A stretch of 64,000 nt of DNA from Suillus spraguei (lineage: Eukaryota > Basidiomycota > Agaricomycetes > Boletales > Suillaceae): NCBI GenBank assembly GCA_016800925.1, contig JABCPU010000021.1:248001-312000 (forward strand). The letters are read 5' to 3'. The notes under the pieces are model-generated. The model saw nothing but the letters and a program-made list of their open reading frames with translations. It did no database searches and had not been told where the DNA came from. The translations under genes and the position numbers were made by a program. Positions 53,206 to 61,644 of this stretch are shown piece after piece (the first letter of the stretch is position 1; each line of letters begins with the position of its first letter).

Positions 53206-54759
53206 ATGCTTATAAGAAGCAACATGCCCTCTAATTATCCTTCAGTCAATCAACTCGCACTAGCACTTGATCAACTAACACTGTTTCAAATGTCTTTCCC
53301 CACTGCATACATTACCCCCGTCACCGTTGCCAACAATGACTCTGACTCCGACACAGAAAACTACGGAACCCTTACCACTGAAATCGACAACACCTCCTAC
53401 ATTGAAGCCACCCTTCTCTGTGAAGGACACACCCTCGAAATTGAAAGAATCCTCACTGAAAGAGGCGCTTTCCCCGCCTTACTCCTTGTCAACATCATTC
53501 GCACCGCAGCCCTTATCGAAACAACTGCCAACGAGACTACAGAGCTCACATACCGCCATCGCCTCCTTCATCTTCAAAAACGCATTCGTTCTTACGCTAT
53601 GCTGCTGCTTCCCAGTACTTTTAAGAGCGATGTTGAGGAAGCTATTCACATTGTGGCCGAACGCCGAGCAGGTATTGCTCGACCTCCCTCTCTGCAGGAA
53701 GATATGCCACTTCCTATTCCAGCACCCTCTTCTTCGCGCATGTATTCTAGTGTTGACGCCCTTGCTGGCTTATGCACTGCTGTCCAAGAGATCAGACAGC
53801 TCACCAACACGGTTGTCGAAACCATCCAGCAATCAGTTGCTGAAACCAGAGCGGCCAGAAACTTAGTCGAAGAAGCCATCACTGATCTGCAACAAACGCA
53901 AGCCAAACTTGCCTCTCCACGAACCCCATCTCCCATCGAACAATCAACCTCATCACCCCATGGTATAGTCTCCCATAATCATCCCGCTTGGCTATATGAG
54001 CCTTGTACAGAAGAACAGTGTGAAGCTGCAAAAAGGTTAGGAATTCCTGTTGCTGAATTAATAGCGCTTGGCCCTCAACTTCGCGATCTTCACATTCACC
54101 CTCCCATGTCCATTCCATCATCATTTGGTCCAATGGATCCTGTCTCGCCAGTCCTAGTAAAAGACTTCGGCATAACTTCCCCCTCTTCTTCTAACGAACT
54201 TCTCATGGTTGCCGAACGAGGAACTACTCCTGATCTCCCAGCATCAGCATATGCTCTTTCCCCTGATCAACAAGCGCAGCTCAGACGCAATAACACTCTT
54301 GCCTTGAAATGCATGAGACGGAATAAGGGGAAGAAGCGCGCCAGATCCACTAGTCCTAAACCCATCATTTCACCGTCACCATTACGCAAATCCATCTCCA
54401 ATCCTGATGAAAACATGAAATGTCGCGTCTGTGGATTACTTGGGCATCATCAAAAGAACTGTGCGGAATACCAGTGCAAAGTTTGCAGGTACTGGTCGCC
54501 TACTCATCTATCCATTTATTGTCCTCGACGAGTTGGAACTCCTCCCTTTACATTAACCTGGAAGGACGATGGATTCTACGATGCACTTTGTTCTTGGGAA
54601 CGACAGCTTGACGATGAACGACTTCAAGCAGAGAAAAGGAGGGACTCTAAACGACGCGCAGGTGTTGAAGAAGCCGCATATATGAGGAGTGGATCATTTG
54701 CTGATGAAGACTACGAGTATAGTGATGATCCTATTTACTATGCTAATCAGGATGAGTAA
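53206..54759 (+). CDS. Extra 3' ORF of the chromovirus, intact, with zinc knuckles
   Basis: 517 codons, ATG 53206, only 7 nt after the pol stop; an internal Met (MSFPTAYITP) is an alternative start. Residues about 40-200 are helical (FPALLLVNIIRTAALIETTA, RIRSYAMLLLPSTFKSDVEE), about 195-240 could be a coiled coil (VVETIQQSVAETRAARNLVE), then a Ser/Pro-rich linker, HPAWLYEPCTEEQCEAAKRL, and a basic stretch KGKKRARS (about 370). Two zinc knuckles follow: CX2CX4HX4C at 406-419 and CX2CX6HX4C at 424-439. The C-terminus has FTLTWKDDGFYDAL and an acidic tail. No signal peptide or membrane span, so not an envelope protein by appearance. Nucleic-acid binding is inferred; I recognise no family. Homologous to 5599-7157. 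Confidence 0.8.
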   Translation: MLIRSNMPSNYPSVNQLALALDQLTLFQMSFPTAYITPVTVANNDSDSDTENYGTLTTEIDNTSYIEATLLCEGHTLEIERILTERGAFPALLLVNIIRTAALIETTANETTELTYRHRLLHLQKRIRSYAMLLLPSTFKSDVEEAIHIVAERRAGIARPPSLQEDMPLPIPAPSSSRMYSSVDALAGLCTAVQEIRQLTNTVVETIQQSVAETRAARNLVEEAITDLQQTQAKLASPRTPSPIEQSTSSPHGIVSHNHPAWLYEPCTEEQCEAAKRLGIPVAELIALGPQLRDLHIHPPMSIPSSFGPMDPVSPVLVKDFGITSPSSSNELLMVAERGTTPDLPASAYALSPDQQAQLRRNNTLALKCMRRNKGKKRARSTSPKPIISPSPLRKSISNPDENMKCRVCGLLGHHQKNCAEYQCKVCRYWSPTHLSIYCPRRVGTPPFTLTWKDDGFYDALCSWERQLDDERLQAEKRRDSKRRAGVEEAAYMRSGSFADEDYEYSDDPIYYANQDE

Positions 54760-54791
54760 AGTCGGTGACTTTACATATAACAGGGGGGTAA

Positions 54792-55265
54792 TGTTACAAT
54801 CATACGTGCCCCTATTCATTCCTTGTTTCCTTTTACGTTGTACATTACGTAACATGACTCTGACTCATATGCTGAACGCATTTGTACTATAGTTGCCTTC
54901 CTACTTTGGATACACACTTACTTTCTCATGCCTCTCTTGGTCTGTGCGCACATATTGGTCTATTTAAGCACGTTGTACTTGTAGTAGATTCTTTACTTTA
55001 ATCTTACTGGGTTTTACCTGGAATCTCCTTCGCTTAGGTCTCCAACCTAAGTCATCTTGAATCGTCTCTAAGTCTAAGCACTCCTTAGCCTTAGTCTCTA
55101 TTCTCATAGAACCTCTTAGACTTGTCTTTGAGGCCAAACCCTTGATCGTACTCGGAACGCATTCCTTGTACTTTCACCTTGTCCTCTTCTGGACATTGTA
55201 GAACTTCCCAGCAGACCATCTGTGTCTTTTCACTGTCGCTGGTGATGCCACCCCAGTTCGTAACA
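54792..55265 (+). repeat. 3' LTR of Ty3 copy B
   Basis: 474 bp, TGTTACAA to GTAACA, preceded by aggggggtaa. Near-identical to the inverse of 51991-52464. Confidence 0.9.
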
Positions 55266-55361
55266 CTCAGGCATGATATTTTCCTTGCAAGGAACAAGAC
55301 GGATGTCTGAGTTGAGGCAGTCCATCATAGAAATGAGCATATTGAAACCTCTGTCTTCCAG

Positions 55362-57619
55362 TGTAAAGATACAACCTAGCTTGGGCTGTAGATAAACCAC
55401 TGCCTAAACTAGTATGTGAGTCTTGTGCTCCATCTAGTCTGCTTCACTTGTAAGAACAAGAGTGTTCGACCCTAAAGGGGGATGCCTATTAGTATGGTCA
55501 AGTTCGAGTCTAACTTGTGTGCGAAACAAGCGTCGTGGTCAGTGATGATACCGCTGGAACTAGTGTCATGTGTAGCGGTGCTTCCATGGTCGAGATAAGG
55601 TCAGTAACAGTTGTGTCGAGCGAGTGATGTCAAGCGGTGGTCTCAGCAGTAGCGGTAAGGTTGCAAGTGGTGCAAGGAAACAGTAAAGAAGTCTGCGGTA
55701 CTTTCAGCGGTAAAGTAGCGGTGCATGAGAAGTTCAGTCAAAATAACTGTCAAAAGTCCAGCAGTATGCCAGTGGTAACAGAGAACGAGCGTGATAGATT
55801 AATGAGTGATAAGGAAACTTTAAAGACTATGTCCACTACTGGGTAGATCCAGAGCTAGACAATAATCCTGACCTATAGTACGTGCAATGGTGTAAAATCA
55901 GGTACTTGTATCATGCGGGGTATGCAGTGCTTACATATATCCTAAATTGTATGTACTCGGAATACTCTAGGTGAGATCAGTAGCGCTGGAGTGTAGTAAC
56001 CGCCATAAGTAAACATAGCACAAGGCAACATGTAATAAGGCTTGCCATGGAATCAGTGATAATGAACAGAAAACAAACGATGCACCAAATGGAGCTATGC
56101 GGACGCAGCAAGGACATGGAAGGACATCAGTACATGGAACATGGTGCGGCAGTTGGTACAGTGTGTGGTAAGCATGGGATGCCGCCGGTACTGCTAAAGG
56201 GGTAAGACAGCCATGGACAAGTGGTAACTCCTGTAGATGTGAGACGAGTGTCAAAATATGGGGTTTTAAGCCCAGCGCCAATATGTTTGTTACAGCGTGT
56301 TTGTGGGTGAGGGAGGTCGGTGCAGAATGATAGCTGTGGTAAGTGCGGTTGTTGCTGTTGTTCAGTTAACCGAGATAGCAGCAATACGACTATGACTACG
56401 CGTGGTAATTGTCATAGGAGGGACAGTATGGGAGCGGCGAGGCGGCAGTTTGATATTCTAGTCTTGGATTTGACCTTTTCGGTCAAGTCCAAATGGGTAG
56501 CAACGTGGTAGTGGCGCTCAGAACAACAATAAAAAAAGTGGAATGCCATCGTGTAGACAGCAACACTAACAAACAAACAGTAACGTGGATGAGCGTATAA
56601 TTGCAGATGGTAGGAGATGATCTCCTGTTACAGGTAGGTCATACTATATATATGGTCCATGTGATGTACGGTGTAACGAACATATTGGCGCTGGGCTTAA
56701 AACCCCACCTTTTGACACTCGTCTCACATCTACAGGAGTTACCACTTGTCCAAGGCCATCTTACCCCTTTAGCAGTACCAGCAGCATCCCATGCTTACTG
56801 CACACCGTACTGACTGCCGCACCTTGTTCCACGTACCGATGTCCTTCCATGTCCTTGCCACGTCCGCATAGCTCCATTTGGTGCGTCGTTTGCTTTCTGT
56901 TCATTATCACTGATTCCATGGCAAGCCTTATTGCATGTTGCCTCGCGCTATGTTTACTTACGGCGGTTACTACACTCTAGCGCTACTGATCTCGCCTAGA
57001 GTATTCCGAGTACATACAATTTAGGATATAAGCACCATGTACCCCACATGATACAGTACCTGATTTTACACCATTGCATGTACTATAGGTCAGGATTACT
57101 GTCTAGCTCTGGATCTACCCAGTAGTGGACATAGTCTTCAAAGTTTCCTTATCGCTCGTTAATACATCACGCTTGTTCTCCGTTACTGCTGGCATACCGC
57201 TGGACTTTTGACAGTTAATTTGACTGAACTTCTCATGCACCGCTGCTTTACCGCTGAAAGTACCACAGCTTTCTTTACTGTTTCCTTGCACTGCTTGCAA
57301 CCTTACTGCTACCGCTGATACCATCGCTCAACATCACTCGCTCGACGCAACTGTTACTGATCATATCTCGACCACGGTAGCACCGCTACGCACGATGCTA
57401 GTTCCGGCGGTATCATCGCTGACCATGGCAACTTACCGCTGACCTCGACGCTTGTTTCACACATAAGTTAGACTTGAACTTGACCATACTAATAGGCATC
57501 CCCCTTTAGGGTCGAACGCTCTTGTTCTCACAAGTGAAGCAGACTAGACGGAGCGCAAGACTCACATACTAGTTTAGGCAGTGGTTTATCTACAGCCCAG
57601 GCTAGGTTGTATCTTTACA
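55362..57619. repeat. Large palindrome of two inverted LTR-like arms
   Basis: The left arm 55362-56294 runs TGTAAAGATACAACCTAGC to GTTTGTTACA. The right arm 56672-57619 is its inverse (TGTAACGAACATATTGGCGC to GTATCTTTACA), with many scattered substitutions. Termini of TG..CA type and length (933 and 948 bp) suggest LTRs. The 377-bp spacer (56295-56671) has no coding signal, no primer site and no polypurine tract. Frames inside it (for example 55637-55846 and its inverse 57115-57324) are matched in both arms but show no family. 55266-55361 is unassigned. Confidence 0.8.
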
Positions 57620-57799
57620 ATGGTGTCTAGTGTACGGTCAATTAGGAACTGTGTGAGATTCACAGGGTAAATTTACAATGCTCCCATAGACCTTCAGATT
57701 CACAGCATGGATTACAGTAAATTAACATGTCTGTAAATTAATGCTAATTTACAGGTGAATTAGGTCAAATGTACTGTGAATGAGGGTGAATGAGGTAGA

Positions 57800-60170
57800 T
57801 TATTTCCACTCCTCCCAAGCAGAAGGGTCGGGGACAGACAAGGACAGGTTTTTAGCGGCAGCCTTCTTTGTTGGTGCAGAATCTGGGTGTGGAGGCTGCT
57901 TTCCAATTGAATCGAGCAGTTCACATAGGTAGGGTGCACGTAAATCAATACCGCTGGATGCTGCAAGCACAAATGAGTCTTTTCCCGCTGCCTTAAACTC
58001 TGAAAGAGCAGCGGGACCATCCAACCAATCTGCGCCATCATCAAACTCATTTTCTGAGTCTGAGTCTGTGTCCACTGTTCTTGCTTCAGGTGGAGGAGGC
58101 ATTCGACCAGCAGGAGGCAAATCTTCGGCAGGACGCTTGCCAAGGATAGTGGATTCCATATCACGCCACTTGACGAGAGGTTTGTACGGTGTTTTCAATT
58201 TCTGTGGAGTCACTGATGAGACCGAGAAGAATGCACAAAAATGTTACTTACGTTAGAATCAAAACAATGCCATTGTCGGATTTTGATATGATCTTGAAGA
58301 GTACTAAGTTCCTGCCTACTTCGGCAAGGGGAGTTGAGCCAAGTAATCGTTGACATAGTGCGTTCATCTGGCATGGATGTCGGAGACATTGAAAAGCCTT
58401 GATTGCGAGAGGCTGTTGAAATACTTAGTCACTTGTATTGGATGCAGGAGCCTTGTAGACTTACTGCAAGCACATTAGCTAACTCATCTTTTTGCAATGC
58501 TTTCCACCAGCCAAGAGCACTTTCGTTTGATCTCATCTTCCAATTGAATGGGTCCTCGCCCTTGATGTAGGCTTTGAATTGGGTGCGAAAAGAAACCAGT
58601 GCATCTGTGGGGCTGAACTCAGCGAGCATAGGATTGTGCAGCTTCATCTCGACTACTGGATCAGGATACTTTCCAGCCTCGTAGGAATCTCCATACTCGT
58701 GTCGCAAAATCCGTTGTAGGGCAAGGGCAGCATGAGTTACCATATCCTCAGGAGGCTTCGTGGCACACATCAGGAAATTCACACATTCCTTAACATGCTT
58801 AATCAGCTTAACTCACTTATCTCAAAACTTGTTTGCTCTCTCTCACATCATTCACCTGGCATATCTTATATTTTTTGAGTGCAAAATACAATAAAACATG
58901 TATATTAATATATCTCAACTTTTTTTTTCTGAATTCATTCACATTGAAATTTTGGACAAGTAGATTCAATTTCACCAAGGCAGTTAAGTGTAAATAAGTC
59001 CACATAAGGGACGTCAAGGAATGTGTGAATTTCCTGATGCAGGTGATGACACCAGTAACAGATTTGGTGATTGTGAGAGTTGGGCCTGCCATGGGGTTGA
59101 CCTGCTTGTAAATGGGTGCATTTCGATATACTGGATTGTGGTTAGATCTGATCAGAACAGTGTGGTACAAACATACCTGGATTCAGCACAAAGGTTGTCA
59201 CATACAAATCGTGAGACTGCGGTGTCTCATTAACAAGCTCATCAAAACGCCCATTCCCGATCTGGCGAGTAGATTCCATTGTACTATTCAGTAGCCTATT
59301 TTGTTTTCGCGAAATTCCTCTTCATGCTGTGACATTATGCCGAGGAACACAAAGTACACATGGTCCGGAGTGATTTGAGCACCCTCAAGGCACTTCAGCC
59401 CTCTGGCCCAGGGTCCAACAACGGAGAGGAATTTTGAAAGGTCCATCTCAAAATGGTACCTTGGCCCTCCAAAACTTGGTTGCACGATCCTGAAGCTTCT
59501 CGTCAATGTGACTACACTTTGTAAGGTGTCCCATGATTCGATCACGAGAGCGAGGGGCATTCCATGTTATCCCACATTTTTTACTTGCAATGCACCGGAC
59601 TCGAACTTGGACCTTCACAAGAGCAGTCAAGACACCATCCTTCCAAACCTCACCTTCTCGGACCTTATAATAGTGTCTTGTTCCCTCAAGAAGGAGCGGG
59701 TGTATCTTTCCACCACTAGTGCGAAGACCGGCAACTTCAGGTAAGTCAATGTACCGTGGGTCGACAGAGTTTGAGAGGGGCTGATGAATGACTAACTCCT
59801 TAGGCTTATGGTGTTTTTTAGCCATGGTGACAGTAGGTTTCGTTGTGCGAGACTCAGATGGTAACTGAATTGCCAGTAAGTAATTTTTCGCTCCTAAATA
59901 CAGTAAAAACGAGCTTACTGGAATGCCGGCAGATTTAAATGCAGCTGCTGCTGCTATGGTAAGGTCGTCCACCCATTTGATGAGAAGTACTATCTCTGGA
60001 GACTCGCAGTACTGATCCAAGTAGCCACCGAGCACATCGGTTACAGCATCGAGGTTAGGTCCACGTTCTTTAAAAGAAATGGGACCTTTGTCACGCTGAC
60101 CCATGCGCACTTCGAGTTCGTGGTTCAGCGCGCCGATGGGACCGTAATCCTCGATCTTCTCGTCATCCAA
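57800..60170 (-). pseudogene. hAT transposase with N-terminal extension, broken
   Basis: From the right: an N-terminal region LDAVTDVLGGYLDQYCESPE of unknown kind, then a BED-like zinc finger (RCIASKKCGITWNAPRSRDR, HLTKCSHI), RFDELVNETPQSHDLYVTTF, QRILRHEYGDSYEAG, ALGWWKALQKDELANVLA, MSPTSMPDERTMSTITWLNS with IKIRQWHCFDSN, and a C-terminal exon ending PDPSAWEEWK. The order is that of basidiomycete hAT transposases. Breaks: a frame change at about 59290 and a 270-bp MITE at 58769-59038. The first catalytic part is not recognisable between 59450 and 59300, so there is probably an internal loss too. Confidence 0.7.
58769..59038. mobile_element. MITE, copy 2, inside the hAT transposase
   Basis: 270 bp with the same ends (ATCAGGAAATTC) as 19601-19871 and only a few differences by eye. 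No perfect target duplication is seen here (cacac left, gcagg right). Confidence 0.85.
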
Positions 60171-60527
60171 GGCAAAGAAGTCGAAGCCGTACTGTGGGAT
60201 TGAAGGGTCCGCATAAGGAATGGTTTCGGGGAGATTTTGGAGATTTTGGAGATAGTAGCTGTAGTTTATTTCTCATTTCACAGTTCATGGTTGAGAATAT
60301 GGTCCATTTAATGGCCTAGCCAGTGGCCCAGTGTAGATATTTTGCGAGATTCACAGATTCACCATCATGGAGACACCCGATTGGCAAACCCCAAATTCAC
60401 GCTAATTCACACCCCCAAAATGCCCGTCGAGATTCACATGCTGATCCACGCTAATTCACAGGTGTAAATTAACACCCCTCTATTTGACCGTACACTGACG
60501 GTGTCCAATCAACGATGTCGGACAAAG

Positions 60528-60565
60528 GACGCAAACTATGACGTCACGACGTCATAGTTTGCGTC
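60528..60565. promoter_or_regulatory. Palindrome with two CRE-type TGACGT sites
   Basis: 17-bp arms GACGCAAACTATGACGT and ACGTCATAGTTTGCGTC around a 4-base loop. Each arm holds TGACGTCA-like cores as bound by ATF/CREB bZIP proteins. It sits just outside the hAT target duplication. Function is unproven; it could also be a small fold-back repeat. Confidence 0.35.
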
Positions 60566-61644
60566 ATCTGCGTAGTAAGCGTCCAGCTTACAGACACGTC
60601 ACATAATTCAAGTAGTTGTGATTCGACCTACCTCAGCGTTGTCGAGTTCATGGCACTGGTACCCTGTCATCAGTCGGACCTTACTTGGATCTTTCGAGAT
60701 TCTCCGAACCCTGCATAGACAAAGTCTGAACACCTTCACGACATTTATAACGGACCTCCGGCAGACTCTACTCGACATGTTTGCTTCAGTTTAACGTTGC
60801 AGTATATAACAACCTCAAGATATCCTCATTTCCCATATACTTCCCTTCTCTTGCTCCTCCACAAGTTAATAACTTGGGTTCAGATGGCAGGAAAACGGTA
60901 CCGCTCCCGTCGGCTTTCCCTCGGAGGTTGTCTGACCACGGAGAAGGTAAGGCACGAATGAGAAAGAGGCATCTACTCTATTGATTGTGACAATCGAAGA
61001 AGCAACTGTTTACGGTCACAGCGACGTCGAGACATCCATCATGCAAGGCCGCTGAGCGAGTGGCTTTTGGGACGTAGCAGGCCCAAGTCTATGAGGACGA
61101 AAACGGTACGTAAGCTATTCGTGTACACTCTAGCCAGTCGATTATTCGTGTGCCGCTGATTTGTTTATCTGATTTTGTGACATAGATTGCATAGTAATGT
61201 CCTGAATGTAGCCACAGATAATCTTTATCAATCACCTGTTGGATTATCAGGGGTCGAGGTACGAGCTCGACACTTATCGGGAATCTTCGGGATCAATGGC
61301 GCATCAATGGCGCAATATTACCGGGCGTCGGCAGCATGGTTTTAGCGTTGACTGGCATATATAAGGAGGTATTTTTCTGTAGGAGTACACTATGCGTTTG
61401 TCAACGGGTTCACTGTAAAACCTGAGGTGGTATTACTTCGCAGAACGTGTCCGAGACTTGCGTGCAATTCAACATCACCTTGATCTTTCGAGTTTGTTCA
61501 TTGTCTTTCCTTCAACTTCGTACTATTCTCATCACCGCTCTCATTGCTGACATGGTAGCTAGTCTTCGGACTTTGTGTCATTTGTATCATAGCATGTAGT
61601 AATGACATCGATGATTATATCTAGCAAAGGTATGCGCTGCGTTC
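60566..61644. other. Gene-free stretch
   Basis: Short frames only; a direct repeat ATCAATGGCGCA occurs twice near 61290-61312. Nothing else recognised. Confidence 0.4.

Larger units (their letters stand above)
51991..55265 (+). mobile_element. Ty3 chromovirus copy B, rearranged and deleted
   Basis: Contains the inverted LTR B, a truncated pol (end of integrase and chromodomain), the intact extra ORF, a polypurine tract and a normal 3' LTR. gag, protease, RT, RNase H and most of the integrase are gone. No matching 5-bp duplication was found around it. Confidence 0.8.
57628..60497 (-). mobile_element. hAT element with Ac-like termini
   Basis: Ends TAGTGTACGGTCAA (57628) and TTGACCGTACACTG (60497), so the terminal repeats agree except the outermost base, as in maize Ac. 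Flanks atggtgtc (57620-57627) and acggtgtc (60498-60505) form an 8-bp target duplication with one mismatch. Subterminal GATTCACA/AATTCAC words are dense at both ends (57640-57780 and 60330-60470). It abuts the LTR palindrome on its left. Confidence 0.88.

Noticed and set aside
55266..55361. Upstream part of the Helitron helicase beyond the Ty3 insertion
   Set aside because: The reverse frame is open but shows no helicase motif, so continuity is unproven.
55637..55846. Conserved 69-codon ORF found in both palindrome arms
   Set aside because: Conservation follows from the inverted repeat; no coding signature.
58769..59038. Target duplication for MITE copy 2
   Set aside because: Flanks cacac and gcagg do not match; no duplication can be claimed.
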